The position numbers and the translations under genes were made by a program. 64,000 nt of DNA from Paenibacillus sp. S150 (GTDB lineage: Bacteria; Bacillota; Bacilli; Paenibacillales; Paenibacillaceae), in contig NZ_JACBYI010000042.1 in assembly GCF_019352175.1 (NCBI RefSeq), positions 1 through 64,000 of the forward strand, written 5' to 3'. Of this stretch, positions 38,240-47,986 are shown one piece after another (the stretch's first letter is position 1; the number at the start of each line of letters is the position of its first letter). The notes beneath the pieces were generated by a model. That model had not been told where the DNA came from. It did not search any database and worked only from the letters and a program-made list of their open reading frames with translations.

Positions 38240-39241
38240 ATGTCAAAATCCAAACGCCTGCTGGAGCTGATGATGACCGTCAACCGCAAGCGCAGGTTCA
38301 CCGTCAAAGAGCTGGCGGATGAATTCGGCGTTTCCTCAAGAACGATTCTGCGGGATTTGCAGGAGCTTGGGGAGCTGGGGGTACCGCTATATTCCGAAGT
38401 GGGGCCGCACGGGGGCTACCAGGTGCTGAACGAGAGAATACTCCCGCCGATTGCCTTTACGGAGGAAGAGGCGGTGGCGATTTTTTTTGCCAGCCATGCC
38501 TTGCGCCACTACAAGTACCTGCCCTTCAAGGAGGAGTCGCTGAGCGCACTGCATAAATTCTACAATTATATGTCCGGGGATGTCCGCGACCGGATTGACG
38601 GGATGAAGAACCGGATTGATTTTGTGATCCCGGCGCGGCAGGCGGAGTTTCCCTATCTCTCCATACTGCTGGAAGCGGCAACGGGGCAAAAAGTGCTGCG
38701 GATTGATTATCAATCCAAGGGCAAGCGTATGGAACGTCTTATCCAGCCGGTCGGCATCTATGCCAATAGCGGCTTATGGTATTGTCCCGCCTACTGCTTC
38801 CTGCGCGGCGGCATCCGCGTGTTCCGCTGCGACCGGATGCATAAGGCAATATATGACACCTCCGGCCTTGTCCCGCTGGATTTGCAGCATGTGCATTTGG
38901 GGAATAAGGATGCTTACAGCAGTGTGGAAGGAAGCCTGAAGCAGGAGAAGAGCAGTATCGGGGAGCGGGAGTCAACTAATAATAGGGATCAGGTCCGGAT
39001 ATACATAGAGCTGACCCCTGATGGAGTCCAGGCTTGCGAGGCTGAGCTGTGGTCGTCCCAGCTGCTGCATACCCGCGAAGACGGCACCGGGCGGCTGGAG
39101 GGGGAGATCGGCAGGAGTGATCTGCAATTCTTCGCCAGGTTTGCTATCGGATTATGCAATGAGGCTGAGGTGAAAGGACCTCCGGTACTTGTCGAGTGGA
39201 TAAGCAAGCTGCTTGGAGATATGCTGGCGAAGTATAGCTAG
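38240..39241 (+). CDS. YafY-type transcriptional regulator (DeoR-like HTH plus WYL domain)
   Basis: This 333-residue protein has a winged helix at residues 1-60 (RFTVKELADEFGVSSRTILR DLQELGELG in two adjoining parts). A WYL domain follows from about 140 to 230 (RIDYQSKGKRMERLIQPVGI, then YANSGLWYCPAYCFLRGGIR), and a C-terminal WCX-like extension. WYL domains are thought to sense ligands or nucleic acid. It is divergent from the VOC gene with a 115-bp shared upstream region, so it probably controls that gene and itself. Confidence 0.9.
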   Translation: MSKSKRLLELMMTVNRKRRFTVKELADEFGVSSRTILRDLQELGELGVPLYSEVGPHGGYQVLNERILPPIAFTEEEAVAIFFASHALRHYKYLPFKEESLSALHKFYNYMSGDVRDRIDGMKNRIDFVIPARQAEFPYLSILLEAATGQKVLRIDYQSKGKRMERLIQPVGIYANSGLWYCPAYCFLRGGIRVFRCDRMHKAIYDTSGLVPLDLQHVHLGNKDAYSSVEGSLKQEKSSIGERESTNNRDQVRIYIELTPDGVQACEAELWSSQLLHTREDGTGRLEGEIGRSDLQFFARFAIGLCNEAEVKGPPVLVEWISKLLGDMLAKYS

Positions 39242-39306
39242 AGCGGGGGCGGCGTAATTATGGCAGCTTCGCCTACCTTCCCCTTCGAAATAAAATCTGC
39301 AATAGC

Positions 39307-40725
39307 TTACATGTAGGATTGCCATATTTCAGCCAGACGCCGGATGCCCTCCTCAATGAACTCCTCGGCAATACCTCCAAAGCCTATAATAAACTCCGGT
39401 TCATCGCTGCCGGCCCGGTTCCACCAGGTATAGGACATTGGTGTGACCCGGATGCCGGCAGCCCCTGCCAGTTCTGCAAGCTGGCGCGCACTGCCGCCGC
39501 TTCTTAGCGTAAGCAGAATGTGAAATCCCGCCCCCTGGCCGCTTACAGACGCCTGTTCCCCGAAATGTGTGTGTATGGCTTGCAGGAGCAGGTCATGCTT
39601 CCTTTGATAGAGCAGCCGCATTCTCCGCAAATGCTTCGCCAAATATCCTCTGCCGATAAAATAATGCAATGCAATCTGATTGAGCCGTGAGGCTGAATGC
39701 TCCAGGTACAGCTCGTTTTTCAGCCGGTGATAGCCGGGCAGCATTGCCTTGGGCAAGACCATATAGTGAATGCACAAGGCCGGGGCTACCGATTGGGCCG
39801 CGCTGCACATGTAGATGACCGGACTGTCCTCCTGCAGTCCCTGGAGTGCGGGAATCGGCCGTCCGTGATAGCGGAATTCACCGTCATAATCATCCTCGAT
39901 AATGCAGCCTCCGCTTGCCCGGGCCCATTCCAGCAGGGCCAGACGCTCTGTAACCGGCATCGCCATACCCCGGGGGAACTGGTGGGAAGGCGAGATATAT
40001 GCGGCACTAGCCCCGCTGCTACAGAGCTTCGCCACATCAAGCCCATCCTCCTGTAAAGGAATGGGAAGGATTTCGAAGCCATGTCTTTTAAATGTGGCCG
40101 GCAGCAGATGATATCCCGGATCTTCAATGGCGAGCCGGCTTGTCCTCCCCTGAAGCAGGAGCGCGGCAAGGGAGCATAGCGTATACTGGTCGCCGCCGAT
40201 CACAATCTGCTCTGCAGTGCATTGCAGTCCGCGGAATTGCCGCAAATGGACGGCGAGGCTCCCGCGCAGAGCAGGCTCTCCCTGCGGATCGCCATACTGC
40301 AGCAAATCGGGATTGGAGAGCTGCTCCTGGTAGAGGCTGCGCCATATTTTGTGCGGGAACACGGAGAAATCATTGCGCGAAATATGGAAATCATAAGCAT
40401 AGCTCCGGGAATCCCTGGCCGTAATGGGCCGTGCGGGCAACGGGCTTTGTTCCTGAGGGGGCCTAACTCCGCTGATCAGATAAACCTGCTGTACATAGTA
40501 GCCGCTGCGGGGCTTGCTCACAATGAAGCCCTCTGCCAGCAACTGCTGGTAGGCAAGCTCTACTGGAGTGGTGCTGGTATGGACTTGGGCGGCCAAATTG
40601 CGGACAGAGGGCAGATGTGCGCCTGCGGGGAGCGTTCCGCTGATAATCTCTTTTTTGAAATAATCATACAGCTGTATGTAATAAGGAATTCTATTATTCT
40701 CTTGAAGCGGCGGCACAAGCAGCAT
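39307..40725 (-). CDS. MocR/PdxR-type GntR regulator with aminotransferase-like domain lacking the PLP lysine
   Basis: This is a 472-residue regulator. The N-terminal GntR winged helix (about 15-80) has GAHLPSVRNLAAQVHTSTTP. The rest resembles a class I aminotransferase. In MocR proteins the PLP-binding lysine sits in a GTFSK-like motif; here the equivalent stretch is VIYMCSAAQSVAPALCIHYM, with Gln311 (codon CAA) in that place and Cys-Ile-His-Tyr instead of the usual Arg-x-Gly-Tyr. Covalent PLP binding therefore looks lost. AAGGAGGAAG precedes the ATG. It is divergent from the acetyltransferase gene, its likely target. Confidence 0.87.
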   Translation of the reverse strand: MLLVPPLQENNRIPYYIQLYDYFKKEIISGTLPAGAHLPSVRNLAAQVHTSTTPVELAYQQLLAEGFIVSKPRSGYYVQQVYLISGVRPPQEQSPLPARPITARDSRSYAYDFHISRNDFSVFPHKIWRSLYQEQLSNPDLLQYGDPQGEPALRGSLAVHLRQFRGLQCTAEQIVIGGDQYTLCSLAALLLQGRTSRLAIEDPGYHLLPATFKRHGFEILPIPLQEDGLDVAKLCSSGASAAYISPSHQFPRGMAMPVTERLALLEWARASGGCIIEDDYDGEFRYHGRPIPALQGLQEDSPVIYMCSAAQSVAPALCIHYMVLPKAMLPGYHRLKNELYLEHSASRLNQIALHYFIGRGYLAKHLRRMRLLYQRKHDLLLQAIHTHFGEQASVSGQGAGFHILLTLRSGGSARQLAELAGAAGIRVTPMSYTWWNRAGSDEPEFIIGFGGIAEEFIEEGIRRLAEIWQSYM

Positions 40726-40821
40726 AAGCTTCCTCCTTGACTGTCCTTTGAAAAAGGTTGGTTTTGTCCATTTTAAAGTATACAGTTCTGCAATACCATA
40801 GAGCTATGCAGAAGACAGGAG

Positions 40822-41385
40822 ATGAAGCCTTTGAGCAAGCAATCTGGACTGTTAATGGGAGAAAAGGTGTATCTGCGCCCGCTGAACGGGGAAGACGCCG
40901 AACTGTATTACCATATGTTTTACGGTGCCGAGACCCGCAGGCTTACTGGAACGCAGAAGCATCTTACGAAGGAGGAGATCGCGGCATATATTGAACGCAA
41001 AGCGGGAGATGACAGCGGGGTACTGCTGCTGATCGCACTTAAGGACAATGACGAGGCAATCGGCGATATCGCCATTCAGGATATGGACCGCAATAACCGT
41101 ACAGCCAATCTGCGGATTGCCATCGGTGAGGAGCGGCATCAGGGACAAGGCTATGGCCGGGAGGCGTTGCTGCTGCTGCTGGATTACGGCTTCGGAATTC
41201 TGAATCTGCACCGGATTGAAATTGAAGTTTACGCATATAATACACGTGCCGCCCACGTGTATGAGTCCGTAGGCTTTGTCCGGGAGGGCGTGCGGCGGCA
41301 GACGCTTTTCTACAACCATGAGTACCATGATGTGGTAATGCTGAGCATGCTGGAAACGGAGTACCGGGAGCGTTATATCCAGTGA
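40822..41385 (+). CDS. GNAT-family N-acetyltransferase
   Basis: This 187-residue acetyl-CoA-dependent acetyltransferase of the RimJ/RimL type has IRLRPL-like start VYLRPLNGEDAELYY, the CoA-binding loop GEERHQGQGYGREAL and the C-terminal NTRAAHVYESVGFVREGVRR. The acceptor is unknown. AGGAG touches ATG 40822, so TTG 40831 or ATG 40855 are alternative starts. It is divergent from the MocR-like regulator, 96 bp between starts. Confidence 0.88.
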   Translation: MKPLSKQSGLLMGEKVYLRPLNGEDAELYYHMFYGAETRRLTGTQKHLTKEEIAAYIERKAGDDSGVLLLIALKDNDEAIGDIAIQDMDRNNRTANLRIAIGEERHQGQGYGREALLLLLDYGFGILNLHRIEIEVYAYNTRAAHVYESVGFVREGVRRQTLFYNHEYHDVVMLSMLETEYRERYIQ

Positions 41386-41386
41386 A

Positions 41387-41403
41387 GGTCAAATAAGGTC
41401 AAA
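41387..41403 (+). promoter_or_regulatory. CtsR operator, upstream copy
   Basis: GGTCAAATAAGGTCAAA matches the CtsR heptad repeat (A/G)GTCAAANAN(A/G)GTCAAA exactly. It lies just after the acetyltransferase stop, 117 bp before the second box. Confidence 0.85.
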
Positions 41404-41481
41404 AAGTTAAAAATCCTGAAATTTATAATAAAAATTGAGCTGAAACGCCGGATTTTCCCGGATTTTCGGCTTATACAGGTT

Positions 41482-41510
41482 TTGTCTTCCCCCGTGACGG
41501 GAACTATAAT
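41482..41510 (+). promoter_or_regulatory. SigmaA promoter of the Hsp20 gene
   Basis: TTGTCT (41482-41487), 17-bp spacer, TATAAT (41505-41510). The expected start point near 41517 is directly ahead of the second CtsR box. Confidence 0.8.
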
Positions 41511-41519
41511 AAAGCCATA

Positions 41520-41536
41520 GGTCAAATAAAGTCAAA
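41520..41536 (+). promoter_or_regulatory. CtsR operator overlapping the transcription start
   Basis: GGTCAAATAAAGTCAAA fits the CtsR consensus and is followed by another GTCAAA half-site (41537-41542). Binding here would block the promoter until heat stress inactivates CtsR. Confidence 0.92.
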
Positions 41537-41556
41537 GTCAAATGAAAGGAGAATGT

Positions 41557-42027
41557 ATGATGTTTGATTTGGTTCCTTTTGGAAAACGCAGAGATGATGC
41601 TTTTGGTGTGCTGGCCAAGTCCCTGAATGAAGTGTTCAATGATGATTTTTTTGCACCGATTAAAAGCTCGACGATGTCCTTCCGGACAGATATCCGCGAG
41701 AGCGAGCAGGCGTATCTGATTGAGGCTGAAATGCCCGGCTTCAAAAAAGAAGAAATCGACATCGATTACGCCAGCCCTTATTTGACGATCAAGGCGGTGC
41801 GCAAGGAAGAAAACAGCGAGGAAAACAAAGACCATCAGGTGGTGCGCAGAGAACGCCGGTATGGAGAATACGTGCGCCGGTTCTATGTACAGGACATTGC
41901 TGATGATGAAATCCGTGCTTCACTGAAGGACGGTCTGCTGACCCTGTCGGTACCGAAGCGGCAAAAGTCGCAGGGTAAACGCATTGAGATTCAGGACAGC
42001 GGCTCATCCGGTGAGCAGCTTCAATAA
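41557..42027 (+). CDS. Hsp20/alpha-crystallin small heat-shock protein
   Basis: This 156-residue ATP-independent holdase prevents aggregation of unfolded proteins. The alpha-crystallin domain (about 40-140) has FRTDIRESEQAYLIEAEMPG, a variant GEYVRRFYVQD segment and the conserved ASLKDGLLTLSVPK. AAAGGAG is 5-8 bases before ATG 41557/41560; the upstream ATG 41542 overlaps the CtsR half-site and the ribosome-binding site and is not used. Control is by two CtsR boxes. Its downstream neighbours are DnaJ-like and ClpB chaperones. Confidence 0.93.
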   Translation: MMFDLVPFGKRRDDAFGVLAKSLNEVFNDDFFAPIKSSTMSFRTDIRESEQAYLIEAEMPGFKKEEIDIDYASPYLTIKAVRKEENSEENKDHQVVRRERRYGEYVRRFYVQDIADDEIRASLKDGLLTLSVPKRQKSQGKRIEIQDSGSSGEQLQ

Positions 42028-42183
42028 ACGGCAGGCTGGCCGTGCGGATGCTTCCGGTGAAGCAGAGGGCATGGCTGCGTAGGGGACGGAGACGTCCAAG
42101 TCCGGAAAGACCGGCTGAAATTTAGGGGCCGTTATCCCGTTAAGGCTCCGGCAGTATCGGCGGTTTCGAAGGGCTTTTCATAT

Positions 42184-42238
42184 AGCACCATCATACAGGC
42201 GCATTGTAGTGGGGATTCCGGCTATGGTGCGCTTTTTC
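42184..42238 (+). terminator. Probable terminator after the Hsp20 gene
   Basis: AGCACCAT and ATGGTGC pair across a loop of about 38 bases, followed by GCTTTTT. The rest of the 508-bp gap to the DnaJ-like gene shows no further gene, CIRCE or CtsR site that I can see. Confidence 0.55.
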
Positions 42239-42535
42239 ATGAAATGTGGGAATATCTCAGGATAATCCCTGTTTGTGAAGAATAGGCTTGGATGTGCGGA
42301 GATTTGGCTGAATGGGGCAAACGCTCAGGATGGAGCAGGAAAGAGGGTAATAAAAGGTAGAATACTCCGTGATTTATATAACCCTTCCCCTTCAGATGTC
42401 CATACAGCGCTGGAGCCGAAGGAACGGCGGAGTTAAATATAAAGATTCAGGTATAAACAAGCTAACGGCAAGCGGCCCGGAATTACAGAAAAGCATCGGC
42501 TATGCAGCCGCATTATACGAAAGGAGGAGGTACCC

Positions 42536-43528
42536 TTGGCGGCAAACTATTACGAAGCCCTGGGCGTAGGGGAAAAGGCCTCGAAGCAGGAGATTAAAAA
42601 AGCCTACCAGAAGCTGGCCAAGAAATGGCATCCCGACGTCAATAAGGCACCGGAGGCGGAAGCCAAATTTAAGGAAGCGGCGGAAGCGTATGAGGTGCTG
42701 GGCAATGACGAAAAAAGAAAGTCCTATGATGAGGAGCTGCGCTACGGTTTCGGCGGCGCAGCCAGCGGCGGAACGCGGCGGGGCGGAGCCTCTTCGTCGG
42801 CGTATGGGGAATCGCCCTTTGGAGCGGGCTGGGGCGGAAGCTACTCCTCCTCCGGCGGCGGTATTCAGGGTGAGGATTTGTTTGAAATGTTTTTTGGCAG
42901 CCGGGGGGCTGCGGACCGGGCGGGATTTGATTTTTTCTCCGGCAGCGGCGGTGCCGGCGGTCCTTTCGGCGAGGCGGGCAGTACAATGCAGGCGCAGCTT
43001 GAAGTATCCCTGGAGCAGGCATATAAAGGCGGAAACATCCGGGTGCAGGTCTTCGGCAAAGATGTGAATGTCAGCATTCCGCCGCGTGCCGCCGAGGGAA
43101 CGGTGCTTCGGATTCCCGGCAGCGGTGGAGCAGCGCAAGGCGGCGATCTGCTGATCTCGCTGCATCTGCTGCCGCATGACATCTACGAGCCGGAGGGCGG
43201 AGACCTGTACGGCTCCGTGGAGATTGCGCCATGGCAGGCCGTCCTTGGCGGCGAAGCCAAGGTTCCGCTGCCGGATGGCAGCAGCGTGAAGCTGAAGATT
43301 CCGGCCGGAATGGCTGGCGGCAAGACGCTGCGCCTTACCGGCAAGGGGCTGAAGCGCCCGGATGGCACGAACGGTGATATTCTGTTCGCGGTGGAGATTG
43401 TGATTCCCGCCAAGCTGTCTGAGGCGGAGAAGAAGCTGTACCGCCAGCTGGCCGAAGCTGGCAGCTTTCAGGCCGGAGCGAAGCGGCGGGAGGCAGGCTC
43501 CGGGCGGCGCAAGGCCGCGATGGGCTAA
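42536..43528 (+). CDS. DnaJ-like co-chaperone without zinc finger (CbpA type)
   Basis: This 330-residue J-protein stimulates DnaK ATPase. The J domain (1-65) has HPD at 32-34 (KKWHPDVNKAPEAEAKFKEA). A Gly/Ser/Phe-rich linker follows (about 72-145) and then the C-terminal substrate-binding domains, with no CxxCxGxG zinc repeats, as in CbpA. TTG 42536 is the start, with AAAGGAGGAGG upstream. It lies between the Hsp20 and ClpB genes, a typical disaggregation team. The C-terminal tail is basic (AKRREAGSGRRKAAMG). Confidence 0.9.
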   Translation: MAANYYEALGVGEKASKQEIKKAYQKLAKKWHPDVNKAPEAEAKFKEAAEAYEVLGNDEKRKSYDEELRYGFGGAASGGTRRGGASSSAYGESPFGAGWGGSYSSSGGGIQGEDLFEMFFGSRGAADRAGFDFFSGSGGAGGPFGEAGSTMQAQLEVSLEQAYKGGNIRVQVFGKDVNVSIPPRAAEGTVLRIPGSGGAAQGGDLLISLHLLPHDIYEPEGGDLYGSVEIAPWQAVLGGEAKVPLPDGSSVKLKIPAGMAGGKTLRLTGKGLKRPDGTNGDILFAVEIVIPAKLSEAEKKLYRQLAEAGSFQAGAKRREAGSGRRKAAMG

Positions 43529-43591
43529 GCGCAGGCCGCGGCTGCGGCGGCGCGAATGAAGGCCGGCGAGCGCGGGCCCGGCGGGCTTGGC

Positions 43592-43831
43592 GGAAATAAC
43601 GGCAGAAATGCCGTTGTTGAGCGCGGCGAGGCCGGGAGTGAAGGAAATAACGGCAGAAATGCCGTTGTTGAGCGCGGCGAGGCCGGGAGTGGAGGAAATA
43701 ACGGCAGAAATGCCGTTGTTGAGCGCGGCGAGGCCGGGAGTGGAGGAAATAACGGCAGAAATGCCGTTGTTGAGCGCGGCGAGGCCGGGAGTGGAGGAAA
43801 TAACGGCAGAAATGCCGTTGTTGAGCGCAGT
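43592..43831 (+). repeat. 51-bp tandem hairpin repeats between the DnaJ-like gene and clpB (5 copies)
   Basis: Units start at 43592, 43643, 43694, 43745 and 43796. Each contains the hairpin AACGGCAGAAATGCCGTT, a 7-bp stem capped by GAAA, at exactly 51-bp spacing. Sequence around it is GC-rich (GCGCGGCGAGGCCGGG). The frame of clpB is open through the array and would add 17-residue repeats (EITAEMPLLSAARPGVE), but the ribosome-binding site and family length place the clpB start after it. Related to the array at 1-329. Confidence 0.9.
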
Positions 43832-43886
43832 GCGGGCGGCCGCCCGAGCCCGGCGAACAAGCAAACACAGAAAGGTGATGAAGAAG

Positions 43887-46523
<2,637 letters not shown>

Positions 46524-46567
46524 TTCAAACATAAGCAGATGTCCCTAAATCGACCGGAAAAGGGAGG

Positions 46568-46645
46568 TCAGGGCTTCATCTCCACGCCAATAAGCGTCCG
46601 CATGCTTTTAATTTGGCCGTAATGCTGCCCATGCCGGGTTAGTGC
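46568..46645 (-). pseudogene. 3' remnant of a DinB-like gene
   Basis: The minus strand reads ALTRHGQHYGQIKSMRTLIG then VEMKP and TGA. The HxxQHYGQI pattern near the C-terminus is typical of DinB/YfiT-type four-helix proteins. Only about 25 codons remain and no upstream part is found before the MFS gene's end, so this is a fossil. Confidence 0.6.
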
Positions 46646-46660
46646 AGGCAATATGCAACC

Positions 46661-47917
46661 TTACATCAATTGCCCTCTCATTTTCAAATGGCGGTACAGC
46701 AGGTAAGCCGATACGGAGCAGAGCAGTGCGCATAATCCGATGAAGCCGTAGCCCGCCTGCAGTCCCCGGAGCAGCCCGATTCCGTCTTCCTGCCCGGAGG
46801 AAAACAGCTGCTTGATTCCCCCGGTGATCACACCGATGAAGTAGTTGCCGAGCACGCTGGCTGCGCCGATCAAGGTCACGACGAAGGTGATGGCGGTATC
46901 GCTTCCGTTGCGGTAGCGGTCGGCGATCAGCGCCATCACCGTCGGATAAATCGGCGCGATGCCGATGCCGGCGATGGCGAACAGGACGGCGCCGGGCTCC
47001 CCCCAGAGGATGGCGGCAAAGGTGCAGAGGCCTGTGAAGGCGGAGAACAGGATCAGCGACAGGGCAAAGCCGATTTTGTCCGTCAAGGGACCAAGCGCAA
47101 GGCGGGCGAGTGTGAAGCAGAGGAAGAAGGCGGACAGCATGCCTGAAGCGGCCGGGGTCTGCCAGCCGTACGCTTTTTCCAGAAAGTTCACCAGCCAGCC
47201 GCCGACGGCCAGCTCCGAAATAACACCAAATGATAGCACAGCCACCAGCAGCCAAATTACCGGATCACGGGAAATGGCCGAGAGCGGGATGCGATCCTCG
47301 GACAAGGTGGCGTCGCCCGGGAATTTGCCGAGAAACGCCGGAAGCATCGGAATCACCGACAGCATGAGAATCAGCAGGTAAACTCCCCGCCAATCCAGCA
47401 TATGGCCGAATACCGTTACAGTCATCAGCCCGGAAGAGAGCAGCGGCGCCACGGTTGAACTGAGGCCATAGAAGAAATGGGACAGGTTCATCATGGTTCC
47501 TGTGTTTTTCACGAAGATCCTGGCTCCAAGCACGGCCAGGCCGATTTCCAGCATGCCGTTGCCGATATACATCAGGAAAAAAGATCCTGACAGCGCCGGA
47601 TAGCTATGGGAGAGGAAAATGAAGATACCGGATACGGCCATCGAGCCGAAGGAAAGCAGGCTGACCGCCTTGATGCCGATCTTGCGGATCAGCAGGGCGG
47701 TGAAGGTGCAGGCCAGCAGATAACCGAGTGAATTCAGTGACAGCAGAGTGCCCAGCTGCATCTCGTCGAGCCGCAGATCGTACTGGATGCGCGGAATGGC
47801 GGGACCTTTGATATTTTCAGAGAAGCCGAAGACCAGGAAGCCGACGAAGACGGTCAGCAGCTGCAGTGTATAATTGCGTTTGGATGAAGCGGAATGGACA
47901 GTCGGGTCAGCTTTCAA
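46661..47917 (-). CDS. Major facilitator superfamily transporter
   Basis: This 418-residue membrane protein has about 12 hydrophobic helices in two halves (LLTVFVGFLVFGFSENIKGP at the start, LARLALGPLTDKIGFALSLI in the second half). The MFS A-like loop is present only weakly. It resembles the sugar/fucose-permease-like MFS group; substrate unknown. TTG 47917 is chosen because AGGAGG lies six bases upstream; the in-frame ATG at 47959 lies before that site. It is transcribed in the same direction as the glycosyltransferase gene 69 bp upstream and may be cotranscribed. Confidence 0.85.
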   Translation of the reverse strand: MKADPTVHSASSKRNYTLQLLTVFVGFLVFGFSENIKGPAIPRIQYDLRLDEMQLGTLLSLNSLGYLLACTFTALLIRKIGIKAVSLLSFGSMAVSGIFIFLSHSYPALSGSFFLMYIGNGMLEIGLAVLGARIFVKNTGTMMNLSHFFYGLSSTVAPLLSSGLMTVTVFGHMLDWRGVYLLILMLSVIPMLPAFLGKFPGDATLSEDRIPLSAISRDPVIWLLVAVLSFGVISELAVGGWLVNFLEKAYGWQTPAASGMLSAFFLCFTLARLALGPLTDKIGFALSLILFSAFTGLCTFAAILWGEPGAVLFAIAGIGIAPIYPTVMALIADRYRNGSDTAITFVVTLIGAASVLGNYFIGVITGGIKQLFSSGQEDGIGLLRGLQAGYGFIGLCALLCSVSAYLLYRHLKMRGQLM

Positions 47918-47986
47918 GATGTACCTCCTGGAGTTTAGTTGCGCCGGGTTAAGGGGCAAACCGCATGAGGTTCATTATACCACCGC

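Noticed and set aside
43592..43831. CRISPR array
   Set aside because: Units are contiguous with no variable spacers and no cas genes are in the window; the same applies to the arrays at 1, 7144 and 19684.
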